Source: JAIQFV01 sp041494885
GTDB taxonomy: Bacteria > Acidobacteriota > Terriglobia > JAIQFV01
Length of the DNA stretch: 64,000 nt
Reading direction: 5' to 3'
Assembly (NCBI GenBank): GCA_041494885.1
Contig: JBGQBO010000016.1
Coordinates: 39,428 to 103,427, forward strand
Shown: piece after piece, positions 52,121 to 62,045 of the stretch
How positions within the stretch are numbered: the stretch's first letter is position 1
Layout: every line of letters begins with the position of its first letter
Position numbers and translations under genes: made by a program
Notes under the pieces: generated by a model
The model's database searches: none
Told to the model about the DNA's origin: nothing
What the model saw: only the letters and a program-made list of their open reading frames with translations

Positions 52121-55100
52121 TCATTTTATAAGAAACGTAAACAATCTGGTAGCGCTGAGCTTCAATCGCGCGAGAACAGTGTTGGCGCTGGAAAACAATT
52201 TTCTTCCCTCCAACTCCGCAAAGAGTGAATAAGCGACGGGCGTCACCAGCAGCGTGGGCAACAAGCACAGGGTCTGGCCGCCAATGATGGTCACCGCAAT
52301 GGCCGATCTCTGGGCTGAACCCGCCCCGATTCCGATGGCCGTGGGTATTAAGCCGGCCACAATCGACAGGGTCGTCATCAAAATCGGCCGCAGCCGCACA
52401 TGGTTGGCTTGAACAATCGCTTCCCGCAAGGGCAGTCCCTGTGCCCGCAGTTTATTCGTATAATCCACCTGCAGAATTCCGTTCTTCTTCACAATTCCCA
52501 GCAACAACAACACACCGAGAGCGCTCCACAAGTTCAGCGTGCGTCCCGTCAGGAACAAGGAGAGCAGGGCGAACGGAATCGACAGGGGCAGACTGAGCAT
52601 AATGGTAAAAGGATGAAGGAAACTCTCGAACTGGGCCGCCAGCACCATGTACATGAAAATGGAAGCGAGCAGGAAGGCGATGATGAGGTTCTTGGTGGTT
52701 TCATCCAGGATCTTGACGGCCCCCGTGAATCGATAGCTATAGCCGGGGGGCAGTCCGACCTTCTTGATTTCATCTCCCACCGAGCGGGCCGCGGCGTCGA
52801 GAGGGAAATCGGGGGCATTGCTGCCGTTAACCGACACCTGGAATTGCCGGTTGTAACGCTCGATTCGCGCTGGTCCCAGGCCGCGCTGAATGGTGGCCAC
52901 GTTGTCCAGCCGGACCTGGCCGACCTTGGAGGAGGGAATCATCAGACGCCCCAGGATGTCGGGATTCTTCTGCTGCTCGGGAATCAATTCCATGGTCACA
53001 TCGTACTGTTCGTCCCCTTCTTTGTACGTGGAAATCTGGTCCTCGCCGGCAATCATGAGTCGTAACGCACTGGCCACATCATTCGCGCGCACCCCCAGGT
53101 CGGAAGCTCGCTGGCGATCAATCTTGACCTGAAGCTCCGGACTGTTGATGCTCATTCCCGGATCCACATCCAGCAGTCCCGGGATCTTGCGCAAACGCAG
53201 GGCAACTTCCTTGGCAATTTCGGTGACCCGCTTGAAATCGGGACCGAGGATGGGGGCCCGGAGGGGAAAATAAGTCTCGCCTCCGCCCAGGGCCGACGGG
53301 ATCATCACCCGGCTTCGCATGTCCTGGTAATCCACCGTGAGTTTGCGCACTTCTGCAGCCACGTCCTGGTTTGAGAATTTTCTTTGAGAAATGTCCACCA
53401 GCCGGACGTAGATATGGGCGTGACTGGAGTTTCCCTCGTGGATGAAGGGGTTGACAAACTCCACGCCGGGAAGTTTCGCGATCCGGTTCGCAACCTCATT
53501 GGCCACCTTGGATGTGCCGTCGATGGAGGTTCCGACCGGCAGGTCCATCAGCAGCGTCAATTCACTCTGATCGTCGGGGGGAATCCAGTCCCGCCCCACT
53601 ACAGCGTTCAGAGGGAAGGTCAGCGCAAAGGTCGCCAGCAACACCAACACCACGATGCCCCGATGATTCAGGGACCACTCCAGCAGATTTCCATAATGGC
53701 GGTCAATCCACATGAAAAAAGCGGAGTCCTTTGAACTATGACGGGGCCGACTGGCCTCTGCAACCTGGTCTCTCTGCGGTCCTCCCCGTTTTTCGCCGAT
53801 CCGTTTCAGCAGGCGGGAGCTCAGCATGGGAGTCAGAGTGAAACTGACCAGCATCGAAACCATGATGGAAAAAGCCATTGTCCAGCCGAACTGGTTGACG
53901 TAGCGCCGGGCATAGCCGCTCATAAAGGCGATCGGCAGAAAGATGATGACGAGCGACAGCGTCGTCGCCATCACGGCGAGGGTGATTTCCTTGGTCGCTT
54001 CGATCGCAGCCTGCTTCGGCGGGTATTGTTTTTCCTCGAGATAACGGACGATATTCTCCAACACCACAATGGCATCATCGATCACGATGCCTACGGCCAG
54101 CGTCAGGGCCAGCAGGGTCATATTGTTCAGCGTGAAGTCCATCGCCTTGAGCAAGGTAAAGGTGGCAACGATGGAGGTGGGGATCGCAATCGCCGCGATG
54201 ATGACGGAGCGAAGGTTGCGGATGAAAAGCAGCACCACGAGGCTTGCCAGAAGGCTTCCAAATAAAAGGTGCTCTTCCAGCGAGGCCACGGAGGCCTTGA
54301 TGAATACGGACTGATCGCGGATGATCCGGATCGTGATGCCGGGAGGCAGCATCCGCTGAATCTGATCGAGCTTCTTCTTCACCGTATCGATAATCTCGAC
54401 GGTGTTGGTCCCGGATTGTCGCCGCACATCGAGGGTGACGGCCTGTTTACCCTCCAGCAAGTTCCAAGAGCGTGGCTCGGCAAAACTGTCTTCCACATGG
54501 CCGACGTCGCTGACGCGGATGGGAGTTCCTCTGACATTGGTGATGATAATATCGCTGAACTGGCTGACGGCATCGATCCGCCCCAGCGTCCGCACGCCCA
54601 GTTCATTATCGCCCCGCGTGATGCGCCCGCCCGGGATCTCAACGTTTTCGCTTTGGATGGCGTCCTGGACCTGATTGATGGTGATGCCGTGGGCATTTAA
54701 TTTTTCGGCATCCATCAGGATTCGAATCTGCCGGATGCGGGCTCCGGTGAGGCTGACCTCGCCGACCCCGTTGACGGTCTCGAGCACCCGTTTGATCTGT
54801 TTGTCCGCGATCTCGGTGGTTTCGCGGACACTCTTGTCACCCGCGACCACCAGGGAGATGACAGGATCAGAATCCGGGTCCGCTTTTTGGATCACCGGCG
54901 GGAGAATGTTGGGAGGCAGATTGCGGACCGCCCCGGCTACCTTTTCGCGGACATCCTGGGCGGCGCCTTCGATTTCCCGTTCGAGCACGAACTTACAAAC
55001 GACTCGCGCGCTGCCCTCGGACGCTGTGGAGTTCAGTTCATCCAGGCCACTGATGGTGCTGACGGCCTCCTCCAGCGGAAAGATCACCTGGGTCGTCACT

Positions 55101-55273
55101 TCCTCGGGGGTCGCTCCCGGCAGGCGCACGTTGATGTAGACGGTTGCCGGGTCAGCCTTCGGGAAGAGATCGACGCCGAGCTCCCGGAACGAAAAAATCC
55201 CAAGCACGACCAGGAAACTAATCAACATGACGGCAAAGACCGGCCGCTTTACACAAACTTCAGCAAGTGTCAT
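52121..55273 (-). CDS. RND efflux pump, HAE1/AcrB-type inner-membrane subunit
   Basis: 1050 residues with 12 membrane helices and two large periplasmic loops. It begins MTLAEVCVKRPVFAVMLISF, typical of HAE1. The proton-relay Asp pair is in VGIVIDDAIVVLENIVRYLEE (helix 4). The long periplasmic regions form porter and docking domains. It exports hydrophobic compounds using proton motive force. It lies 26 bp after the adaptor gene. No outer-membrane TolC-type gene is nearby, so the partner channel must be elsewhere. Confidence 0.93.
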   Translation of the reverse strand: MTLAEVCVKRPVFAVMLISFLVVLGIFSFRELGVDLFPKADPATVYINVRLPGATPEEVTTQVIFPLEEAVSTISGLDELNSTASEGSARVVCKFVLEREIEGAAQDVREKVAGAVRNLPPNILPPVIQKADPDSDPVISLVVAGDKSVRETTEIADKQIKRVLETVNGVGEVSLTGARIRQIRILMDAEKLNAHGITINQVQDAIQSENVEIPGGRITRGDNELGVRTLGRIDAVSQFSDIIITNVRGTPIRVSDVGHVEDSFAEPRSWNLLEGKQAVTLDVRRQSGTNTVEIIDTVKKKLDQIQRMLPPGITIRIIRDQSVFIKASVASLEEHLLFGSLLASLVVLLFIRNLRSVIIAAIAIPTSIVATFTLLKAMDFTLNNMTLLALTLAVGIVIDDAIVVLENIVRYLEEKQYPPKQAAIEATKEITLAVMATTLSLVIIFLPIAFMSGYARRYVNQFGWTMAFSIMVSMLVSFTLTPMLSSRLLKRIGEKRGGPQRDQVAEASRPRHSSKDSAFFMWIDRHYGNLLEWSLNHRGIVVLVLLATFALTFPLNAVVGRDWIPPDDQSELTLLMDLPVGTSIDGTSKVANEVANRIAKLPGVEFVNPFIHEGNSSHAHIYVRLVDISQRKFSNQDVAAEVRKLTVDYQDMRSRVMIPSALGGGETYFPLRAPILGPDFKRVTEIAKEVALRLRKIPGLLDVDPGMSINSPELQVKIDRQRASDLGVRANDVASALRLMIAGEDQISTYKEGDEQYDVTMELIPEQQKNPDILGRLMIPSSKVGQVRLDNVATIQRGLGPARIERYNRQFQVSVNGSNAPDFPLDAAARSVGDEIKKVGLPPGYSYRFTGAVKILDETTKNLIIAFLLASIFMYMVLAAQFESFLHPFTIMLSLPLSIPFALLSLFLTGRTLNLWSALGVLLLLGIVKKNGILQVDYTNKLRAQGLPLREAIVQANHVRLRPILMTTLSIVAGLIPTAIGIGAGSAQRSAIAVTIIGGQTLCLLPTLLVTPVAYSLFAELEGRKLFSSANTVLARLKLSATRLFTFLIK

Positions 55274-55299
55274 TGAGAATGCTCCACGGCAGGATCAGC

Positions 55300-56559
55300 T
55301 TACGGAACCACTTCGATAGGGGCCCGATCTTTGAATACCTGACCCTTGGCCGGCAGCGCCACGCGGTCCGCCGCACTGATGCCCTCAACGACCTCAACCT
55401 GGTCGCCCCGCCGCTCGCCGATTTTGACGTCCTTTTCCTTGAGTAGATTCCCCTCGACGGTGTACACCTTGTAAAGCCCGTAAACATATTGCAACGCACT
55501 GTACGGCACGAACAACCCGCTCTCCACGCGATTCGAAGGGATGCTGGCCTTGACAAAGAACCCCGGCTTGAGGAGTCCTTCTCGATTAACAATCAGGGCC
55601 TCGATTTCGAAAGAGCGGGTTTGCTCCTCGACGGAAGGATTGATTCGGGAGATCTTCCCGGAAAACGTCCGATCCGGATAGGCTTCCACCGAAAGGGTGA
55701 CCTCCTGATCCGACTTCACCCAGGCGGCCATCTTCTCGGGAACCTTCAGCCGAACCCTCATCGGATCGATGCTCACAATGACCATCACGGGTGTCTGAAC
55801 TTTCAGATACTGTCCCGGTGTCACGGTCCGCGTCTTGATTTGTCCTTCAAAGGGGGCTCGGATCACAGCATCCAACAACTTCTTCTGTGCCAGGGCCACC
55901 GTAGCACGGTACTGGGAAACCTGGTGCCGGATGTTTTCGACCGTTTGAACGGCGAGGTCATAAGCGGCCCGGGCCGACTTGTATTTTGATTCCACTTCAT
56001 CAAAATTCTGCTGCGGTAGCAGACCCTGGTCCATCATGGCCTTGGCGCGACGATATTTCTGGTCCGCTTCATTCAGGTCGGCGGCCGCTTTCTTGACCTC
56101 CGCCGCATCGCGAACATCTTTCAGTTCGGGTCCATCCTCGGAAAGGCCCAGTCGAGCCCGCGCCTGGCGCAAGGAGGCACGTTGCTGGTCGAGCGCGTAT
56201 TGGAGTTCAACGGGGGACACCTTCACCATGGCTTGCCCCCGGCCCACATGATCCCCCACGTCGACCAGCACATCATCCACCCGACCCTCGACTTCGGAAC
56301 TGACCGTGACCTCTTCGTAGGCGAACAAGGAGCCGACCGATTCCACATTTCGCCGGATTTCCTTCGATTCGACCGGGATGACCCGCGCCGAGACCGATTT
56401 TTGCGCGGAACTGTTGGATTTTCCGGAGGTGTCCCGGGAACATGAAGTGCTCAACGCCAGGAGAATGCTCGTTAAGAGGACCGCGAATTGCAATCTGATC
56501 ACTTTCCGTAGGATGGCGGCTTTTGGCTTAACTAAATCCTTACTTTCTTGAATGATCAT
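55300..56559 (-). CDS. RND efflux periplasmic adaptor (lipoprotein)
   Basis: 419 residues from the ATG at 56559, with GGAAGG upstream; an in-frame upstream extension is unlikely. Signal and lipobox appear as LLALSTSCSRD (Cys near 40). A barrel-sandwich lipoyl-like domain (VEGRVDDVLVDVGDHVGRGQ), an alpha-helical hairpin (about 115-220) and a beta-barrel region (RVRLKVPEKMAAWVKSDQEV) follow. It links the RND pump to an outer-membrane channel. Confidence 0.92.
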   Translation of the reverse strand: MIIQESKDLVKPKAAILRKVIRLQFAVLLTSILLALSTSCSRDTSGKSNSSAQKSVSARVIPVESKEIRRNVESVGSLFAYEEVTVSSEVEGRVDDVLVDVGDHVGRGQAMVKVSPVELQYALDQQRASLRQARARLGLSEDGPELKDVRDAAEVKKAAADLNEADQKYRRAKAMMDQGLLPQQNFDEVESKYKSARAAYDLAVQTVENIRHQVSQYRATVALAQKKLLDAVIRAPFEGQIKTRTVTPGQYLKVQTPVMVIVSIDPMRVRLKVPEKMAAWVKSDQEVTLSVEAYPDRTFSGKISRINPSVEEQTRSFEIEALIVNREGLLKPGFFVKASIPSNRVESGLFVPYSALQYVYGLYKVYTVEGNLLKEKDVKIGERRGDQVEVVEGISAADRVALPAKGQVFKDRAPIEVVP

Positions 56560-56856
56560 GAAGATGCCTTCCTGAAGTCCGTAAAGGCTTATAAAGCAGC
56601 AGGGAGAGAAATACAAACGCCTCCTGCCACCATTCCCGACCCCGGAATGGTCTGTACCCAACTAGGACGGCAGGACTCCTTGTAAGGTTTCAGCATGAAA
56701 GTACTTGCTCCCCGGTTGCTGATGAATAATTCGCTCAAAAAAGGGGGATATTAATGCCTCTTGGTCTGCCAATGACTCGATTTCCCTCCAGTTTGAGAAC
56801 AGCTCGATAAGTGAATGTCAGGTGGCTCGGCGGAAACAGGGAAAGAACAGGAATGG

Positions 56857-56930
56857 TAGGGCCGAGCGGGATCGAACCGCTGACCTCTTCCGTGTCAAGG
56901 AAGCGCTCATACCAACTGAGCTACGGCCCT
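56857..56930 (-). tRNA. tRNA-Val (GAC)
   Basis: Minus-strand cloverleaf of 74 nt: acceptor AGGGCCG/CGGCCCT, D arm GCTC...GAGC, anticodon stem CTTCC/GGAAG with loop TTGACAC (anticodon GAC, valine), variable AGGTC, T arm AGCGG-TTCGATC-CCGCT, discriminator A. CCA is not encoded at the 3' end (next bases CC then unrelated). It has its own promoter. Confidence 0.96.
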
Positions 56931-56948
56931 ACGCGCGAGTGGCCAATG

Positions 56949-56977
56949 ATACTAGCATGCGGCAATTGAATCTGCAA
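56949..56977 (-). promoter_or_regulatory. Promoter for tRNA-Val
   Basis: On the minus strand TTGCAG (56972-56977), a 17-bp spacer and TAGTAT (56949-56954), placing the start about 12 nt before the tRNA 5' end. Distance and sequence fit a tRNA promoter. Confidence 0.5.
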
Positions 56978-56983
56978 CGGGGA

Positions 56984-57132
56984 GGCAGGTGCCGGGTGCC
57001 AGGTGTCGGGTGTCAGGAAGCTGACCCAATCAGGTGCGAGGGAGGGGCACATTCGATCAATCGACGAAGCTCGACCCTTGAATTACCTTCCCATCCTTCG
57101 ACTTTTTCCTGACACCCGACACCCGACACCTG
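56984..57132. repeat. Inverted short-word repeat behind the epimerase gene
   Basis: The left arm (56984-57018) repeats CAGGTGTCGGGTG; the right arm (57108-57132) repeats CACCCGACACC. An 18-mer, CAGGTGTCGGGTGTCAGG, on the left recurs almost whole on the opposite strand of the right arm. About 90 bp lie between. The right arm ends 4 bp before the epimerase stop codon. Confidence 0.7.
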
Positions 57133-57136
57133 AAAC

Positions 57137-58285
57137 CTACAGGCTCCCGGTCACGCCCAAGCCCGGCCCTTTAGGCAAAATCAGTTTTCCGTTCTTAACC
57201 AATACGCCTTTGAAGGGGTCGTTTGAGATCAGGAGATTGCCATCAAGGTCAGCGTAATCGACCAGCGGAGATAGATGAGCGGCAGCGGTGACTGCCACGG
57301 AGCTCTCGATCATACATCCCAGCATGATGCTCAAGTGAAGCGATCGCGCCAGCTCAATCATGCGAAGGGCTTCGTGAATGCCGCCGGCCTTCATCAACTT
57401 GATGTTGATTCCGTCGAAGGCCCCCACCAGTTTGGGAATGTCGCCTGCACTCAACACCGCTTCGTCGGCGATGAGAGGGAGCTTCACGCGTTCGCGCACC
57501 CAGCGAGTTTCATCAAGCATGGGGGCGGGCATCGGCTGTTCCACGAATTCAATGCCCTGCGTGGCCATCCAGTTGATCTTCTCGACCGCTTCCTCTTTCG
57601 ATTTCCATCCCTCGTTGGCATCCACCCGCAACGGCTTCGACGTCACTTGGCGAATGGCTTGGATGATTTCCTCGTCATTCTTCAGTCCCACCTTGATTTT
57701 CAGCACCGGGAATTCTTCAGCTTCCCTCACCTTTTGCTGCATGACCTCAGGCGTGTCAATCCCAATCGAAAAAGTCGTGATGGGCGTTTTTGAGGAATCC
57801 AGACCGAGCATCTGGTAGAGAGGGACCCCGAGCTTTTTTGCCACCCAGTCGTAGAGGGCAATGTTCAACGCCGCCTTGGCACAGGAGTTGTGGTGAATCG
57901 CACTGGTCACCTGGTCGGAAATTTGGGCGAAGTGCCACCACGATTCTTTTTCAAAAATGGGACGGGCTTCCTGAATCGCACTCAGCGTGGACTCCGCCGT
58001 CTCGTCATAACGCACATTGGGTGCCGCCTCACCCCAGCCGACGACCCCGTCGCGTTCAAGCCGGACAAACAGATTGTTCTTCACGGTCGATGTGTTCCGC
58101 GACAGGGTCCACGCATGCTTGAGCTGGAGTTCAACTGTTCTGACGGTCATCCAGGTGGAGGCTTTCGGGGGATTCGTTTTCTTGCTTTTCACTTGCGCCT
58201 CACTGGGCCGGGACGAGAGTGGAAGAAATGGAACAGCCACGGCCAAGGTTGCGGTTTTTATGAATTGTTTGCGAGTAATCTTCAT
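57137..58285 (-). CDS. Exported enolase-superfamily dipeptide epimerase-like protein
   Basis: 382 residues. A Tat-like N-terminus (RKQFIKTATLAVAVPFLPLSS) suggests export. The muconate-lactonising fold shows the KxK dyad in LKIKVGLK (about 198-205), then RVDANEGW, VEQPMP and IADEAVLS carrying the metal ligands and catalytic Lys region, and NIKLMKAGG near 300. This pattern fits L-Ala-D/L-Glu epimerases and relatives. The leader is unusual for the family, since most are cytoplasmic; murein peptide recycling is only a guess. Confidence 0.82.
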   Translation of the reverse strand: MKITRKQFIKTATLAVAVPFLPLSSRPSEAQVKSKKTNPPKASTWMTVRTVELQLKHAWTLSRNTSTVKNNLFVRLERDGVVGWGEAAPNVRYDETAESTLSAIQEARPIFEKESWWHFAQISDQVTSAIHHNSCAKAALNIALYDWVAKKLGVPLYQMLGLDSSKTPITTFSIGIDTPEVMQQKVREAEEFPVLKIKVGLKNDEEIIQAIRQVTSKPLRVDANEGWKSKEEAVEKINWMATQGIEFVEQPMPAPMLDETRWVRERVKLPLIADEAVLSAGDIPKLVGAFDGINIKLMKAGGIHEALRMIELARSLHLSIMLGCMIESSVAVTAAAHLSPLVDYADLDGNLLISNDPFKGVLVKNGKLILPKGPGLGVTGSL

Positions 58286-58885
58286 GGGATGTGTCCCGGC
58301 TAATCGACTAAAAGCATTGTGGTGGAGATGCGTGGAAAATGCAATGGTGATCAGCGCCGAGCCAAAACTTCGAGTCGGTTTGTTGAGCGATCTTACAATT
58401 TCCCGGGTCCTGAGCGAGAATTTTTGGCCGGAAAGGGTGGGTCCCTCAGACGGCCCGCTCTGCCGATACGGGGGATGACTGGAAGACAGCGGAGATAATT
58501 CTCCGGTGAGGTTCGGCCGGGTTTGCCCTGGCGCTGTCGAATTAAACCTCCGGGCGGGGTCGTGGATACGCCGTAAATCCGTTTGTCTTCGTTCGGATGA
58601 TTTGTTACGATTGAAAAAATCCCAGTTGCACTGTTGGCACCTCTGGCGAAAGCCATGTGCGATCCATCCGCTATATATTTTTGAACGAGAAAGACGACAG
58701 ACGATTCCACCCGGAATGAAGAGGTAAGGAAGCCAAACAGGACGGGCGGACTTAAATAATCTCGATCGAGGCTGGAGGCGGATAATTAAACTTCAAACCC
58801 CGATTTGCGTGCATCGTATCTGGCATCCACTTCGCTCTCTCACTTCAATCCTTCTCTTTTCGGCGGTGGGGTCCGATCCGGCCTC
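58286..58885. other. Divergent gap between the epimerase and MFS genes
   Basis: 600 bp upstream of both genes, with no supported gene. On the minus strand TTGCAT-18-ACAATG before the epimerase is a weak promoter guess. An AT-rich TATATATT stretch near 58674 could be part of the MFS promoter. No operator palindrome or riboswitch was recognised. Confidence 0.35.
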
Positions 58886-60151
58886 ATGAAAAAGAATCTA
58901 TCCCTTCCCGGGCAATTCTTCCTAACCAACTTCTGGTTCGCCTACAATTTTCATTGGAGTGCCTTGTTGGTGGTGGTCGTGCAGTCGCAGATCCATGGTC
59001 TGGTTCCCGAGGCGATGCAGGGTCGCGGGCTGGGACTGGTTCTGGGGGGCGGGGCCCTGCTTTCGATGCTGGCGCAGCCCTTCTTTGGCGGCCTGAGCGA
59101 CCATTCCCATTCGCGGCTGGGTCGCCGGCGGCCCCAGATGGCGATCGGGATTGTGGTGAATCTGCTTGCCCTTTATCTGCTATTTGCGGCCGCTGCCCAG
59201 GGAAGGTACTGGGTCTACGTGCTGTGGTATTTTGTCCTCATCGTGGCGAATAACTCCATGGGAGCCGCTTACTCCGCCCTGGTGCCCGATCTCGTGAACG
59301 AAGAGCAGCGTGGAACCGTCTCGAGCTGGATCGGCTTCATGTCGGTCCTGGGGACGATTGCGGCGGCCCGCGCCTCGAGCCATTTCATGGGGTCGGGGCA
59401 GCCCCGGGCGATGATGTGGATCATTGTCTTAGTGATCGTCGTGTTCTTTGTCATCACTTTTTTGGGTGTTCGCGAACCGGTCGCCCCTGAAGCTCGGCCG
59501 TTCCATTTCAAAGAGATCGTCTCTAGCTTCAAATTCGATTTCCGGGCGCATCCCGGATTCGGATGGCTTTGCCTGAGCCGGATGTCCGTCCTCTTCTGCT
59601 TTTACACGGTGATGTTTTTCCTCGAGTATTTCTTGCGCGACGTCGTCCGCGTGGCCAATCCGGAACGAAGCGCCGGCGTGCTGCTGGAGATCGCCAGTTG
59701 GGCCGCGCTGGCCAGCGCGGTGATCGCGGGCTTCCTCTCGGATCGACTGGGCCGTCGCGCCATCGTCTATTTCACCGGCGGTCTCATGACGGTGGCGGCG
59801 TTCATGTTTGTATACAATCAATCGGAAATTGCCATTCGAGGCGCTGCGGTGGTGTTTGGGTTTGGTTATGGCGCCTTTACGGCGGTGGACTGGGCCATGG
59901 TGAACGACCTGCTCCCCGGCGCTGATTCTTATGCCAAGGACATGGGCATCTGGACCGTTTCCACAATCATTCCACAAGTGATCTCAACCCTCGCGGGGGG
60001 CTTCATCATCGATCGATTCAACGCCATCACCCCAAACCTGGGCTATCGAGTGCTGCATGGAGTCGTTGTGGTCATACTGGTTTGCGGGGTGCTGGCCATT
60101 GGCAAGGCGAAGGGATTAAGGCCGTGGCAGTGGAACGCGAAGGGCGTTTGA
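58886..60151 (+). CDS. MFS transporter
   Basis: 421 residues from the ATG at 58886 (MKKNLSLPGQFFLTNFWFAYN); the frame runs upstream to 58805 without support. About 12 membrane helices, with MFS motif A as GGLSDHSHSRLGRRRP between helices 2 and 3 and a repeat of it as GFLSDRLGRRAI. It resembles sugar:cation symporter-like MFS proteins (SLC45/GPH-like). The substrate is unknown. It shares direction with the phosphatase-family gene 80 bp downstream, so the two may form an operon. Confidence 0.85.
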   Translation: MKKNLSLPGQFFLTNFWFAYNFHWSALLVVVVQSQIHGLVPEAMQGRGLGLVLGGGALLSMLAQPFFGGLSDHSHSRLGRRRPQMAIGIVVNLLALYLLFAAAAQGRYWVYVLWYFVLIVANNSMGAAYSALVPDLVNEEQRGTVSSWIGFMSVLGTIAAARASSHFMGSGQPRAMMWIIVLVIVVFFVITFLGVREPVAPEARPFHFKEIVSSFKFDFRAHPGFGWLCLSRMSVLFCFYTVMFFLEYFLRDVVRVANPERSAGVLLEIASWAALASAVIAGFLSDRLGRRAIVYFTGGLMTVAAFMFVYNQSEIAIRGAAVVFGFGYGAFTAVDWAMVNDLLPGADSYAKDMGIWTVSTIIPQVISTLAGGFIIDRFNAITPNLGYRVLHGVVVVILVCGVLAIGKAKGLRPWQWNAKGV

Positions 60152-60231
60152 GGACGACGGAAAGATGAGCAGACTGTAAACTGAAAATTCAAGCATCGCT
60201 CCACGGATGATCTGATAACCCGTGCGATATT

Positions 60232-61989
60232 ATGATTGCCAAACTAAAACGACCGGTACTCCTGATTCCAGTTTCTCTGATCATTCTGGGGCTCTTGGCG
60301 CACTTCACGTCGCTTCGGGCCTGGAATGCTTTTATCGGATATCGTCCCCCCTACCGTTCTTCAAATTCCGAAGCGGTTCCCCTACCCTCTCTGACCAGGC
60401 ACGTGTATGTCGTTCTTGTGGATGGACTGCGATATGACCAGTCGCGCGAAATGAAATTTCTCAACGAGCTTCGGCGCCGCGGAACGGACGTTCTCTCGAG
60501 GGTGGGGTTGCCCTCACTCAGTTTACCGGGACGAGCCGTCATGATGACCGGCGCCTGGCAGGAAATTCACGGTCAGCTCACCAATTTCAATGCGCGCCCG
60601 CTTCCGGTTGAAACGATTTTTCAGGTTGCCAGGAAAAGAAACTTGAGGACCGCGTTGGAGGCCGGGAACAATGCTCAAAAAATGTTTTTTCCTCACGCGG
60701 ACGAAATTATCCCGCTTCCATCACCGGATGGGCACCGGTTGGAAAAGGATATCGCCCGGGGGGAGCGTGAGTTACACCAGGCTGCAGCCGCGGCGCGTGA
60801 ACTGATCCGGACAAAGCATCCGAATTTTTTCCTGATGGACTTTACCATGACGGATGAAGTGGCGCACGACTTCGGCGCAGTTTCTCCGCAGTACGCCAGG
60901 GCGGCTGAGGTGACGGATGAGGAAATACGAGCTCTTGCGGCAACGATCGATCTATCTGAGGCAGTGCTTATGGTGACTTCGGATCACGGCCATGTGGATC
61001 GTGGCGGCCACGGAGGGGATGAACCTGATGTGATGACGGTTCCCTGGGTGATGGCCGGGAAGGGGATCCGTGCCGGGGTGGCCTTGCTGGGCCGCCAGAT
61101 CGACCTCGCCCCAACCATAGCGGCTCTCCTCGGCACTGAGATCCCCGCGGAGAATGAAGGGGTAATCCTCACCGATGCCTTACAAATCGACGAGACGGCC
61201 AAGGTGCGATTGCTCGATCAGCTCTTCCAGCAACGGAAGAGGTTGAGTGATTCCTGCTTGTCAATTGTGAAAGGAGCCCCAAGCGGGGCCTCCACTCAAG
61301 AGCCTTCCGACAAAACAGTGGCATCGCTGGAGGGCGCTCTTGACCAACTCGATGCCGAGACCCAAGCAGCCAAACAGGAGCGGATCGCCCGGGAGCCGGG
61401 AGCAAGGTTACGGTGGGTGCTGCCCCTTGCCCTTCTTCCCGTAGCGGGTATCCTCTTTTACCTCCGCAGGCGGTGGATCACCCCCTGTGAACTCCTTTAT
61501 GCTTTCTGCGCGGTGGGAATCTATTGGATCGTGTACTTCGTGCTCTTTGAAGCCGCTCACATGGCTTACTCCTTCACCGCAGTCAACGTCGAAGAAAACC
61601 TCCCGGCTTTTTTTGGCAAGGATATGTTCTTTGCCGCCGTGGGATGGTTCATCGCCGTGGCGGTGACCAGCGGGTTGATGAGACGTCAACAAAACTCAGA
61701 AATGCAGGAGGGCCGAGGGCCATTTCCGGAAGGAACCATGTCGGGTTTCTCGTATGCCGCTGCGGGTTTGATCGCCTTTTCAGTTCTGATCAAGGTCTGC
61801 GTGGAATACTGGCGCTATGGCCTTTTTGTTCGCTGGTACATCCCCAACCTGCATTGGGGGTTCGGCATTTATTTGGATCTCTTGCAACTCGTGATACTCG
61901 GATACATCGCCTGGCTATCCCCGCTTGCAGCATGGGTGGGGGTGAAGCTCGTTCCCGGTCCAAAGAGAATGGCTCCCATGGTGTCCTAG
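60232..61989 (+). CDS. Membrane-anchored alkaline-phosphatase-superfamily enzyme
   Basis: 585 residues. An N-terminal helix (about 8-26) precedes a phosphodiesterase/NPP-type domain (about 55-340): VLVDGLRYDQ with the first metal Asp, a nucleophile region SLPGRAVMMTG, TDEVAHDFG, TSDHGH and GGHGGDEPDV. Four to five C-terminal helices (about 395-575) follow. A catalytic domain before a membrane bundle recalls GPI-ethanolamine phosphate transferases, so a lipid-headgroup transfer or hydrolysis role is possible. The function is not established. Confidence 0.8.
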   Translation: MIAKLKRPVLLIPVSLIILGLLAHFTSLRAWNAFIGYRPPYRSSNSEAVPLPSLTRHVYVVLVDGLRYDQSREMKFLNELRRRGTDVLSRVGLPSLSLPGRAVMMTGAWQEIHGQLTNFNARPLPVETIFQVARKRNLRTALEAGNNAQKMFFPHADEIIPLPSPDGHRLEKDIARGERELHQAAAAARELIRTKHPNFFLMDFTMTDEVAHDFGAVSPQYARAAEVTDEEIRALAATIDLSEAVLMVTSDHGHVDRGGHGGDEPDVMTVPWVMAGKGIRAGVALLGRQIDLAPTIAALLGTEIPAENEGVILTDALQIDETAKVRLLDQLFQQRKRLSDSCLSIVKGAPSGASTQEPSDKTVASLEGALDQLDAETQAAKQERIAREPGARLRWVLPLALLPVAGILFYLRRRWITPCELLYAFCAVGIYWIVYFVLFEAAHMAYSFTAVNVEENLPAFFGKDMFFAAVGWFIAVAVTSGLMRRQQNSEMQEGRGPFPEGTMSGFSYAAAGLIAFSVLIKVCVEYWRYGLFVRWYIPNLHWGFGIYLDLLQLVILGYIAWLSPLAAWVGVKLVPGPKRMAPMVS

Positions 61990-62045
61990 CGGATCAAAAT
62001 TCTGGGGTATTGACAGGAGGCAGGGGCTCTTTAGGTGTTCGATGG

